Shown: one piece after another, positions 44,859 through 52,972 of the stretch
How positions within the stretch are numbered: position 1 is the stretch's first letter
Layout of the letters: each line of letters opens with the position of its first letter
Source: Acanthamoeba sp. SK_2022b
Lineage: Eukaryota > Discosea > Longamoebia > Acanthamoebidae
Length of the DNA stretch: 64,000 nt
Assembly: GCA_027943245.1 (NCBI GenBank)
Contig: JANDJZ010000082.1
Location: 1-64,000, forward strand
Direction of reading: 5' to 3'
Position numbers and translations under genes: made by a program
Notes under the pieces: model-generated
The model's database searches: none
Told to the model about the DNA's origin: nothing
Seen by the model: only the letters and a program-made list of their open reading frames with translations

Positions 44859-45809
44859 GTGTGCCTGCAAGCCTGGGGATGCTTGTCGCTGTTGCTGGCG
44901 GGAACCACTATGGCTGCTGAAAAGCATTACCTGCAATTGAATGGTCGTCTGGTCGATGTGCCCTACCAGTGGCAGTTGCCCGATGGAGAGGTGATCCGCA
45001 AGGGCGTAAGCGATCAAGATGCTCGGGTTGTGGTGGTTCCGCGTAAAGGCCGCGAGGATTACGTGCTGGAGACGCTCTGGGATCGCATCCCGGTGAATGT
45101 GCCAGCACGGTGCTGGAATTTGCGGGCAGAGGAGTTCGAAGATTGCGTGAGAATCGGGCCACGAGAGGATTCTGCGCGGCAGCGAGAAGAGGATTTAGAG
45201 TTCGAGCGACAGGTTGCCGCACGCCAGCAGAACCGAGAAGCGCGCGTGGCTTGGGCGAGTGAGCAAGTCGGCCTCGACCGGGTGTCACGTATTCTCGAAA
45301 CCGCGCTGACCGAGCATCGGCGTTGGCTAGCCTCGGGGGCTGGTTCGGGTACGTTTCTTTGCCACCGGCTCAAAGGGGCTTTGGCTGCCATGCCCTCGCA
45401 GGAAACCTTGCCGCGTCATGACATGATGGCCGGTAAGCATGATGCGGTCGTGGCGTATGTGCAGGCTGCCCAGAGTGGCAACTGGCGCGCTGCAGCAGGG
45501 TTGTTCGACGCGATGATGGCGGACGAAGATTTCGAGTCCGCCCGTGTGATCGTGGCGTGGCTGCTCAAGCAGAATATTCCTGCCGGCTACAACAAGCTCG
45601 GTACATGGCTGACGGCGATATCCGGATACGATGGCGGATCCGGCAGCGGCACCGCGCTGATTGAAAGCCTGTGACGACATGCGGCATGGGAAGGCGATCC
45701 GGTGGCGCAGATGGAGCTGGCGAATCTGCTGGAAAAAGCGCGGGACAAGGCAAATGCCACGCGGCTGCGCGAATGTGCTATTGGGCAGAACCCAGAGCTG
45801 GTGAGGTAA
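44859..45809 (+). pseudogene. Exported repeat-type protein split by an in-frame TGA
   Basis: The integrase frame passes at about 44834 into unrelated sequence. A GTG at 44859 gives a signal-peptide-like start (VCLQAWGCLSLLLAGTTMAAE) and a soluble protein rich in Arg, Glu and Ala (EEDLEFERQVAARQQNREAR), ending in helical repeats recalling Sel1/TPR (VVAYVQAAQSGNWRAAAGLF). A TGA at 45672-45674 interrupts it; the same frame continues for 44 codons (WEGDPVAQMELANLLEKARDK) to a TAA at 45807. One nonsense change therefore splits the gene. Function unknown. Confidence 0.75.
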
Positions 45810-46143
45810 GGCGAGCGATATCGCTAATTACTCCTGCACGTCAGCAGGAGCGCATGGGCGCTGATCGGATTTTAGGTCGCTCTCCGATCGGGGCAGTTTG
45901 TACCGATCTACAGGCCAAGCCATTCTGACGGAGTGGCTCCATTGTTTAACTATCGGCGGAGAGTCTGGTTATGGGCAGGCAGCCCGGACGCTCAGGCAGA
46001 ACATAAAGATTAAAGGAATAGTACCGTGAACGGATCTCACCAGCACTTAGACAGAAGGCTGACCCAGCAGACTGTTCCTGCGGAACAGGACATATCCTGA
46101 GGCCCGTTGGTGGTGATTCCGAGACGAAGTGGCGGGCGGGGCC
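45810..46143. other. Gene-free part of the island
   Basis: 334 bp between the split gene and the membrane protein at 46144. Overlapping frames on both strands are short and unconvincing. Confidence 0.5.
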
Positions 46144-46548
46144 ATGAGGCGTCCGGTGTATTTGTTCTGGGGAGTGCTGGATCTGTTTTACGTGATCCGA
46201 TTCCTCTGGCTCCAGATTGCTGCAGGCAACATTCCGCTGTATCACGATATTCAGGCTTTCGGACAACTCCACGAGCCAGGCGGTTACGCCGCCATCGTTC
46301 TCGGCCTTTCCCTGCTGCTTACCGTATCTATAGCCGGCTCGGCCTATCTGTTTTTATGCAGCAGCCGCTATGCCAAGCCGCTGGCCTATGCCCAGCTGCC
46401 GTTGCGCCTGCTTTTGGCGGTGCCGTCGCTATCGTTCCTCCCGTGGTTGCTGCATCTGGGCGGCACTTTGAACCCGTGGCTCAATCTTGGCCTGCTGTTG
46501 GTCTCTGAACTGCTGAAGTTCATCACTTTATATCGCATCCGACCTTAA
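46144..46548 (+). CDS. Small multi-spanning membrane protein, function unknown
   Basis: 134 residues with about four hydrophobic segments (PVYLFWGVLDLFYVIRFLWL; IVLGLSLLLTVSIAGSAYLF; LRLLLAVPSLSFLPWLL; LNLGLLLVSELLKFITLY). Start at ATG 46144; ribosome binding site GGGCGGGG-like only. No known family. Located within the island. Confidence 0.65.
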   Translation: MRRPVYLFWGVLDLFYVIRFLWLQIAAGNIPLYHDIQAFGQLHEPGGYAAIVLGLSLLLTVSIAGSAYLFLCSSRYAKPLAYAQLPLRLLLAVPSLSFLPWLLHLGGTLNPWLNLGLLLVSELLKFITLYRIRP

Positions 46549-46745
46549 TCGAGGAAAAGAAAATAGTTTACTCCCCGAGAAAGGGGCGGAGGAAAAAGAA
46601 TTATTACGAGAAAAGACCAAGCTGTCCGATGAGGTTGATCAATATCTTGCTGCAGATTGTTCAATCATGCCAGCCCAAGTAATGGGATAGGCGCCATAAC
46701 GGGGCATGGAAAGATAGAGGCCAATTCAAGGCTCATGCCCGCCCA

Positions 46746-46856
46746 TTACTTCGTCCGATAATTACCCACGTACCAGTCGACCAGGCCATACATCGCTAGC
46801 ACCGCCATTACTATCAAAACCAAAATAGTTAAAATGATAAAGCGAATAATATTCAT
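46746..46856 (-). CDS. Single-pass small membrane protein (36 aa)
   Basis: Short frame that reads as a classic small membrane protein: positively charged start (MNIIRF), one hydrophobic helix (IILTILVLIVMAVLAMYGL) and a polar tail (DWYVGNYRTK). The ATG at 46856 has AGGGA about 7 nt upstream. It lies alone in AT-rich island DNA. Not recognised as a known family; small toxin-like or regulator-like membrane peptides have this shape, but no function is claimed. Confidence 0.6.
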   Translation of the reverse strand: MNIIRFIILTILVLIVMAVLAMYGLVDWYVGNYRTK

Positions 46857-47691
46857 AATTTCCCTATATGATAGTCTAAAAAAAGTAACGAATTTCAATG
46901 AGTGTAAGTTCGTCGCGGATTTATTATGCTGCAGTCTGTTCTTGATAGATAATCAATTGGTGTAGAATGGAAGTTTTTAATAAAAAATTCATCCGGAATG
47001 ATTCAAGGGTAACGTCTCTCTACCAAGTTTCATCTCTACCAGAAAGAATATCAAACCTCAAGTGTGAATTTATTTTAAGAAACCTTATCCTTTGTTTTTT
47101 CATCTTTCCAACTTGCACCTTCCCAAGAAACTTGATATTGAAGCCATGGCGTTCTCATTGAAAGGCGACACGCTTCGGATCTACGGCCGAGGCCAGAGTG
47201 GCGGCCCATCCAGCACACTCATCGCCTGGGCCGTGCCGGCGGGCCGGTCGACGGCGTGAAAGACAGGAATATTCCGGACCAGCTGCGCCGCGGGCATGCG
47301 CATGGGTGCAGGTCGCCGGTATCCGCTCGTCGAAACGCGCGATGTCTGATTTTCCTCGAGAGGGGCCATGGCCGGGTGGATAGCAGCCAGGTAAGAACTG
47401 AGGCGGCGATCCAAAGCAGTGCTGTCACTACGGCGATTGTCGCGCCTGAGCGTATTCTGGGGGAAAGCGGTCGGTGGCGGAGAGGCGGTGCCGATGATGT
47501 GCTGGTAACGCCGCGCAGTATCGCCGACTGGCTGCGGCTGTTGCCTAACGCGCGACATGCCGCCCACTTGCTGCAGCCGGCAGAGGTTGATGGCTGGGCG
47601 ATCGGGCATATCAACATGTCCAGGCCAGCCACGCCGCGCTTTGGCCGCGGCTAATCGCTGGATTATCGGCAAAGTGAAGTGGTCTTTCGGC
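46857..47691. other. 835-bp degenerate stretch of the island
   Basis: 46857-47140 is AT-rich with no convincing gene. 47146-47650 is GC-rich with short open frames in several frames (for instance MAFSLKGDTLRIYGRG from 47146, closed by TGA after 37 codons, and RSIADWLRLLPNARHA near 47518). It looks like a broken gene, but the parent is not identified. Confidence 0.5.
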
Positions 47692-48026
47692 ATGATTAAA
47701 GAGCGTTTGCGGTAGAGTTTATCATCGGCAATATCTCTGCGTCGGGTAAGCTTTCGGCGAAGAAGATGTTCGGTGAGTATGGTATTTATTGCGCTGAGAA
47801 AATGGTGGCGCTGGTCTGCGATGATCGGTTGTTTGTTAAACCGACGCCGGGCGGCAAAGCGTTTCTGAACGAATATTCAGAAGCGCCGCCTTATCCGGGC
47901 GCAAAGCCTTGTTTTGTGATTCCGGAAGAGAAGTGGGGCGATAGCGCCTGGCTTTCCCAATTAATCGCGCTGACTTATGCTCAGCTGCCTGCGGCGAAGA
48001 AAAAGATCTCGAAGAAACCCACGTAA
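47692..48026 (+). pseudogene. TfoX/Sxy N-terminal-like protein, frameshifted near its start
   Basis: From about 47712 the frame gives SGKLSAKKMFGEYGIYCAEK, VALVCDDRLFVK and PPYPGAKPCFVIPEEKW, the TfoX N-terminal domain. The natural start appears to be ATG 47692 (MIKE), but that frame stops at TAG after seven codons; loss of one base near 47703 explains it. The only in-frame ATG left (47766) starts inside the domain at MFGEYG, dropping its first strands. Probably non-functional, unless the sequence has an error. Confidence 0.7.
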
Positions 48027-48129
48027 GCCTATGGATTGGGGCGCCCGCCGGGTGGGGGCCTCTTTATTGCAATCCATAGGTTAAATATCTACTGCCGGTA
48101 TCATTAAGGAAGCGGGAACGGGAGGGAGT

Positions 48130-48582
48130 ATGAAGTCTGGCGCTATACGGCATCAGGTCAGGAGAGTGGCAGGATGCATATTGTTCTTCGGGCTGGTCGC
48201 CCCGCCGTTGGGGGGCATGCTGATGCTGCTGCTGATGACGTTTGGTATCAGTGGCTATGTGGATCCCGGGTACTTTAACGTCGGCGATGTGCTGGGAATG
48301 CTGGTGTTCATTGGGGCTTTTTCCTATGCGCTCGGTTTTCTGCCGGCATGTTTGGTGGGGGCTATCGTCGGAATCGCTCATCCCGGCATTCGCCGATTGC
48401 GGTGGTTTCTGCTGTTATGCGCGGTGCTATCCGCCGTTGCTCCTGGTTTGCTGAATGCCGATCAGCGTATTTTTGGTACGATCGCGGTTTTGCCGGGCAC
48501 TATCGCTGGGTTTTTATGGTGGCGCCGGAGGTTGCGCGATGCCCCCCATGAGGATGTTATGCACGGTACCCCATCACCATAA
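48130..48582 (+). CDS. Membrane protein, function unknown
   Basis: 150 residues with four hydrophobic segments (CILFFGLVAPPLGGMLMLLL; LGMLVFIGAFSYALGFLPA; WFLLLCAVLSAVAPGLL; GTIAVLPGTIAGFLWW) and a polar tail. GGGAGG lies just before the ATG. No family recognised. Last gene before the tRNA-Cys/Leu pair. Confidence 0.7.
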   Translation: MKSGAIRHQVRRVAGCILFFGLVAPPLGGMLMLLLMTFGISGYVDPGYFNVGDVLGMLVFIGAFSYALGFLPACLVGAIVGIAHPGIRRLRWFLLLCAVLSAVAPGLLNADQRIFGTIAVLPGTIAGFLWWRRRLRDAPHEDVMHGTPSP

Positions 48583-48943
48583 GCAAATGAAAAGCCGGAG
48601 AGGGCGCGGGTAAGCGGTTCCTGCCGAGAAAAAAGAACCGATTTGCCCGTGAATTCCTGAGCCGATGCATATAAAATCAACATTCCGCTTGCCTTTGCGT
48701 CGGCATTGTGAACAGTGCGCCCATAAAATAAGCAGTTGAAAGCGTTAGAGAACTTTTTGCTATTTCGGGGGGTTGCCAAGGTGGGGGGTTTAGTCCATAA
48801 TGCAGTCCATCGATTCGGCGGTAACGAAATAAATTACTTAAGAATCAGATGATTAGAATAAGCGATTTCAACATCGCCAACCAAAAGAACAAAACGAAGT
48901 GGGTGAATCACCGGCTTTGGCCTGAAAAGGCAAACAGAATAAA
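48583..48943. other. Gene-free right end of the island region
   Basis: 361 bp between the last island gene and tRNA-Cys. TTTAGTCCAT at 48789-48798 repeats exactly a sequence near the left end (43627-43636), a possible but weak boundary repeat. Confidence 0.45.
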
Positions 48944-49017
48944 GGCGCGTTAACAAAGCGGTTATGTAGCGGATTGCAAATCCGTCCAGTCCGGTTCGAC
49001 TCCGGAACGCGCCTCCA
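48944..49017 (+). tRNA. cysT: tRNA-Cys (GCA anticodon)
   Basis: 74 nt with encoded CCA; acceptor GGCGCGT/ACGCGCC; anticodon arm GGATTGCAAATCC. Confidence 0.97.
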
Positions 49018-49027
49018 AATTTCCCGA

Positions 49028-49113
49028 GCCCGGGTGGTGAAATCGGTAGACACAAGGGATTTAAAATCCCTCGGCTTATGGCTGTGCGGGTTCAAGTCCC
49101 GCCCCGGGTACCA
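49028..49113 (+). tRNA. leuZ: tRNA-Leu (TAA anticodon)
   Basis: 86 nt class II tRNA with long variable arm and encoded CCA; acceptor GCCCGGG/CCCGGGT; anticodon arm GGGATTTAAAATCCC reads UUA. 10 nt after tRNA-Cys, as in E. coli. Confidence 0.97.
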
Positions 49114-49161
49114 GGGAACGAAAATACCGAATAATCAAAGCAATAAGTAGTAATGTCGTAG

Positions 49162-49184
49162 ACCGCCGAGAGGCGGTTTTTTTG
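49162..49184 (+). terminator. Terminator of the tRNA-Cys/Leu unit
   Basis: ACCGCC GAGA GGCGGT followed by seven T. Confidence 0.88.
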
Positions 49185-49295
49185 TGCCTGAAATTCGTAT
49201 TGCACCTGCACTTTTTCCTTTCTTATCATGCTCATACCCTTTGATTGTCAGCCTGCCTGCACGGAGGAGCCCCCCGCAGGGCTCCGAAATACAAC

Positions 49296-50636
49296 TCATA
49301 AGAAACCGAACGCCGCGGCGAGGATCCAGCCGAAGACGCAGGAGACGCTGACGCCGATCAGGCCGGGCAGAATAAAGCTGTGATTGATCACGAAGCGGCC
49401 GATGCGGGTGGTGCCGGAACGGTCGAACTGGATCGCCGCCAGATCGCTGGGGTAGGTCGGCAGAATATAATAACCGTAACAGGCCGGCGCCGAAGCGACG
49501 ATATAGGCCGGGTTGACGCCGATCGCCAGCGCCACCGGCACCAGTGCCGCCAGTGCGGCGGCCTGCGAGTTAACGAATTTCGACACCAGCAGCAGGATCA
49601 GCGCATAGGCCCAGGGATATTCTTTCACCAGCACGCCCAGCGTGGCTTCGATCTGCGCCAGGTGCGCGCCGAACATGGTTTCCGCCATCCAGGCGACGCC
49701 ATACACCGCCACGATGGCGATCATGCCGGAGCGGAACACTTCGTTTTTAGAGATAGACGCCGGGTTGGTGCGGGTAATGATGACGATCAACGCCCCGGCC
49801 ATCAGCATGCACATCTGGATCACCAGGACCATGGAGAGCGGCTTGCCGCCGAAGCTGGGCCGCAGATCGGAAAACGCCCCCAGCACCGCCACCAGTGCGA
49901 TAGTGGCAAGGAAAATCCACATGGCGATCCAGTTGCTGCGCGGCAGCACCCGGTCCAGCAAGGTGGCGGCATCGCCATAGACGTAGCGATGGTTTTCCGG
50001 CACCGAGATGAATTTTTGGAACTCCGGGTCTTTGTCCAGGTCTTTGCCGCGGAACCAGCTGAAGATGCCGATCGCCAGAATGCCGCACAGGGTCGAAGGG
50101 ATGGTGATAGAGAGCAGGTCGAGGAATTCCAGATGGCGGCCATTGAAGGTGTAACTGCTGAGCATCGCCACCAGTGAGACCACCGCCACCGAAACCGGGC
50201 TGGCGATAATACCCATCTGCGCGCCGATCGAGCTGGCCGCCATCGGCCGCTCCGGGCGGATGTTATTTTTGATCGCCACGTCATAAATGATCGGCAAGAT
50301 GGTGTACACCACGTGCCCGGTGCCGCACAGGATAGTGAGAATGCAGGTCACAAACGGCGCGATGATCGAGACATAGCGCGGGTTACGTCGCAGCATCCGT
50401 TCGGCGATCTGCAGCATGACGTCCAAACCGCCTGAGGCCTGCAGGGTGGCGGAGGCCGCTACCACCGCGATGATCACCAGCATCACGTCTACCGGCGGTT
50501 TGCCGGGCTGCAGGTGAAAGCCGAACACCAGGATCATCAACCCGATCCCACCCAGTAACCCCAGCGCAATGCCGCCCTTACGCGCCCCATACAGCAGGCA
50601 TGCCAATATCACCGCTAATTGCAGAAAGAAATCCAT
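49296..50636 (-). CDS. dcuB: Anaerobic C4-dicarboxylate transporter DcuB
   Basis: 446 residues, the family length. [17 protein letters not shown], the long invariant [20 protein letters not shown] and [20 protein letters not shown] are shared with E. coli DcuB nearly residue for residue; it is closer to DcuB than to DcuA. It exchanges fumarate for succinate during fumarate respiration and helps DcuS sense dicarboxylates. The upstream region (50637-50868) probably carries its anaerobic control sites; none was assigned. Confidence 0.95.
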   Translation of the reverse strand: MDFFLQLAVILACLLYGARKGGIALGLLGGIGLMILVFGFHLQPGKPPVDVMLVIIAVVAASATLQASGGLDVMLQIAERMLRRNPRYVSIIAPFVTCILTILCGTGHVVYTILPIIYDVAIKNNIRPERPMAASSIGAQMGIIASPVSVAVVSLVAMLSSYTFNGRHLEFLDLLSITIPSTLCGILAIGIFSWFRGKDLDKDPEFQKFISVPENHRYVYGDAATLLDRVLPRSNWIAMWIFLATIALVAVLGAFSDLRPSFGGKPLSMVLVIQMCMLMAGALIVIITRTNPASISKNEVFRSGMIAIVAVYGVAWMAETMFGAHLAQIEATLGVLVKEYPWAYALILLLVSKFVNSQAAALAALVPVALAIGVNPAYIVASAPACYGYYILPTYPSDLAAIQFDRSGTTRIGRFVINHSFILPGLIGVSVSCVFGWILAAAFGFL

Positions 50637-50868
50637 GATAAATACGCCTTAATAATGTTGAACTTAACTGCGCTCAGTTTCCGGCCGTGTTGGCTGCAGA
50701 AAGTTGTTTTAAATCTAAAGGCACTAATAAATTTGTGGTTATTAACCCTAAAGAGTGATGCTGGTCACACTCAAAGGAGTCAGGGCGGAGGTGGCATCCG
50801 CACGAAAAAGCAAGCTAACAGGTCTGACCTCTACTATATGAGAGGTTTACTGACCCGAGGAGAAACCC

Positions 50869-51321
50869 ATGGACCCGACAAAAATGACCGGACTGGCGCT
50901 GTTACAAGCTGCGATGGGCGGGAAAATTCCACCGGCCTCGATCGCTGAAACCGTGCCCATGAAACCGGTGGTGGTTGAAGAGGGATATATCCGCATCGTG
51001 GCGCGGGCTGACGGGCGCCACCTGAATCCGCTGGGGGGCGTTCATGGCGGCTTTGCCGCCACGGTCTTGGACTCGGTGACCGGTTGCGCGGTGCACAGTA
51101 CGCTGGGCGCGGGGATTGGGTATGGCACCGTCGATCTGCAGGTTAAAATGTTGCGCCCTGTGCCGAAGGAAACTGACCTGATCGCCGAAGGGCGTCTGGT
51201 CTATGCGGCCAAAAACGTGGCCTTCGCGGAAGGCACGCTTAAAACGGCGCAAGGGAAGCTGCTGGCTTCGGCAACCGCCACTTGTTTTATCATTCGCCCT
51301 AGCGAACAAGCATCGCAATAA
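50869..51321 (+). CDS. PaaI-type hotdog thioesterase
   Basis: 150 residues of the hotdog fold: HLNPLGGVHGGFAATVLDSVTGCAVHS contains the catalytic-site HGG and Asp helix, followed by the GYGTVDLQVKMLRPVP strand. It should hydrolyse an acyl- or aroyl-CoA. GAGGAGA precedes the ATG at 50869. Not linked to any paa gene here. Confidence 0.9.
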   Translation: MDPTKMTGLALLQAAMGGKIPPASIAETVPMKPVVVEEGYIRIVARADGRHLNPLGGVHGGFAATVLDSVTGCAVHSTLGAGIGYGTVDLQVKMLRPVPKETDLIAEGRLVYAAKNVAFAEGTLKTAQGKLLASATATCFIIRPSEQASQ

Positions 51322-51462
51322 CCTGCCTTTTATCGGGCTTCGGGCTATCAACCCGGGGCCTGATGCATTTCTCTTCGGTTGCACACAGCGCTGCGCTACG
51401 GCGGCAGGCGCGATACGCCATTGTGGTCTAGTATTCTGGGGGAAAAATTTATCGGAGTGATT

Positions 51463-51750
51463 ATGCAACCGTATCCGTATAAAGAGGTTGAGTTTGATCA
51501 TGAGCTTTGTTTGGCGATTGGCAAAGCCGTGTTGGACGTGGTGGCGCAGGGAGATGAAACCAGCGCTCCAGGGGTGATGAACGCGATTGAGCGGTCGGTG
51601 GAACAGGGGCTGAATGACGACGAAATCGCCGCTGCCGACGATGCCCTGGATTTGATGGCGCGTCTCATCCACGGCTGCCGGTTTGTTAATCTACCGGGTG
51701 AAGAGGAGGCTTCCCGTGCATTGGTTGAATTTCAAGCGCTACAAGAGTGA
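51463..51750 (+). CDS. Small acidic protein, function unknown
   Basis: 95 residues, soluble and acidic, mostly helical (VMNAIERSVEQGLNDDEIAA). GGAG precedes the ATG at 51463 by 5 nt. Overlaps the next gene, whose GTG lies 35 nt before its stop, so the two are coupled. No family recognised. Confidence 0.65.
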   Translation: MQPYPYKEVEFDHELCLAIGKAVLDVVAQGDETSAPGVMNAIERSVEQGLNDDEIAAADDALDLMARLIHGCRFVNLPGEEEASRALVEFQALQE

Positions 51751-52267
51751 CGTTGCCAGACAGGCCGTGCCGCCGCATTTGAATGCGGCTGAATTTGCAC
51801 GGCATTACGCCGATAAGCCGCAAACCGATACGGAAGAGTATCTTTCGTTGAGCGGGGAGATGTGCTGGGATGCGGTGGTGCTTTGTGCCCACCGTTCAGG
51901 CGCGCTCAGCAAGGCGAAATACAAGCAGCTGTGGCAGACGGTGTTCGATAAGCAATACAAACATTTCGTTAGCCCGGACGATACCGAGATCCGCACGATG
52001 GCTGATATGCTGCGCGCGCCGCAGGGATGTTTTATCGGCATATTCTCCCTGCGTGACGCGGCGGCGCCCCGTTTGCTGCATGCCATGATCGGTACCGGTG
52101 CGGGATTTGCCGCAGGCAATAAAAATCTTTGCATCGGCGTGGGGGGCGCGGTCGGCTGGGAAAATCTCAATCTGGCGCGCGATCTGCGCTGGCAGCCTGA
52201 AGGTGGCTTTTTACGCCAGGGCGACAACGAAGTGCTGCGCATATTTTATCGGCCTTTCCCCGCCTGA
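51716..52267 (+). CDS. Conserved hypothetical protein, coupled to the acidic gene before it
   Basis: 183 residues starting at GTG with GAGGAGG upstream inside the previous gene. A Gly-rich core near residues ~118-145 (MIGTGAGFAAGNKNLCIGVGG) and WENLNLARDLRWQPEGGFLRQ stand out; one Cys in EMCWDAVVLCAHRSG. No signal peptide. I do not recognise the family. The acidic small partner and tight overlap would fit, but do not show, an effector-partner or chaperone pair. Confidence 0.65.
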   Translation: MHWLNFKRYKSDVARQAVPPHLNAAEFARHYADKPQTDTEEYLSLSGEMCWDAVVLCAHRSGALSKAKYKQLWQTVFDKQYKHFVSPDDTEIRTMADMLRAPQGCFIGIFSLRDAAAPRLLHAMIGTGAGFAAGNKNLCIGVGGAVGWENLNLARDLRWQPEGGFLRQGDNEVLRIFYRPFPA

Positions 52268-52290
52268 GCCGGTCCGCATGCTTGTAGAGT

Positions 52291-52316
52291 AAAAAACCGC
52301 CGCCTGGCGGTTTTTT
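52291..52316. terminator. Bidirectional terminator
   Basis: ACCGCC GCCT GGCGGT with A-run left and T-run right, between convergent genes. Confidence 0.85.
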
Positions 52317-52333
52317 ATTGGCGCGTGTCGCCC

Positions 52334-52603
52334 TTATTTGAACCCGCCGTTGCGAATGAATTCGAGACCGGCGGCGGTGATCCGCGTTTGATGCGGGTCG
52401 ATATCATAGCTGTTCTCGTCGATGTCGCTCATCACATAGGCCTGTATCAGGCCCTTGGTTTTGAGATAGGCGAAGGGATCGGCGAACGCATGCGGGCTGG
52501 TGGCGTCTTGTTTCCACAGTTCGTAGGTTTTTTCATCCAGCGTGCCGGGGTGATTGGCGGCCAGCCGGGTCAGGATCTGATTGTAGAACGCATAATCGGT
52601 CAT
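52334..52603 (-). CDS. Small hypothetical protein
   Basis: 89 residues, soluble, helical start (DYAFYNQILTRLAANHP) and a C-terminal wing-like end (TRITAAGLEFIRNGG), reminiscent of small winged-helix proteins of the YjcQ type. ATG at 52603. Function unknown. Confidence 0.65.
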   Translation of the reverse strand: MTDYAFYNQILTRLAANHPGTLDEKTYELWKQDATSPHAFADPFAYLKTKGLIQAYVMSDIDENSYDIDPHQTRITAAGLEFIRNGGFK

Positions 52604-52693
52604 GATACAGTCCCCTTTATCGCGAGCGATAATCGCGGAAAATGGCGGTAAGGTCTTTCAATCATAGCCGATGTTTTCCACCGCCTGTGCGGG

Positions 52694-52846
52694 TTAGCCG
52701 CGTTGGCTTTCAATCCAGTGGAACAGGCGTGAAATGGTGAAGGTGATATCGCCGATGTTGAAGAGTGCGCCGAGCCACAGGGTGAGCATAACAAGGATAC
52801 CGATGATGACGGGAAGGTCCATTTTGCTCATGATCGCGTGCTTCAT
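52694..52846 (-). CDS. Small membrane protein (50 aa, or 45 aa from the second ATG)
   Basis: Reads MKHAIMSKMDLP, one hydrophobic segment (VIIGILVMLTLWLGALFNIG) and a polar end (FTISRLFHWIESQRG) to a TAA at 52694. Neither ATG (52846, 52831) has a strong ribosome binding site. Codon use matches chromosomal genes and the open frame is clean, so it is probably real. No family recognised. Confidence 0.6.
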   Translation of the reverse strand: MKHAIMSKMDLPVIIGILVMLTLWLGALFNIGDITFTISRLFHWIESQRG

Positions 52847-52931
52847 CAATTAAGAGTGTGCTGTAAAGCCTACCATCAAACGCGATTGTCATAAAATGCG
52901 CTGCGTATTATTTCGGTTGAATTTAAAGCAA

Positions 52932-52957
52932 AAAAGCCACCCAATCGGGTGGCTTTT
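52932..52957. terminator. Terminator of proP
   Basis: AAAAGCCACCC AATC GGGTGGCTTTT; on the minus strand it ends in a T-run 16 nt after the proP stop. Confidence 0.88.
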
Positions 52958-52972
52958 GTCTTTCAGCGCCGA

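Noticed and set aside
46967..47161. 64-codon plus-strand frame in AT-rich island DNA
   Set aside because: Composition follows the AT-rich background; no ribosome binding site and no coherent protein features.
47181..47693. 170-codon minus-strand frame
   Set aside because: Pro/Arg-rich shadow typical of GC-rich non-coding frames; likely remnants of a broken plus-strand gene.
52710..52892. 60-codon minus-strand frame overlapping the small membrane protein
   Set aside because: His/Arg-rich shadow in another frame; the 50-residue hydrophobic frame is more protein-like.
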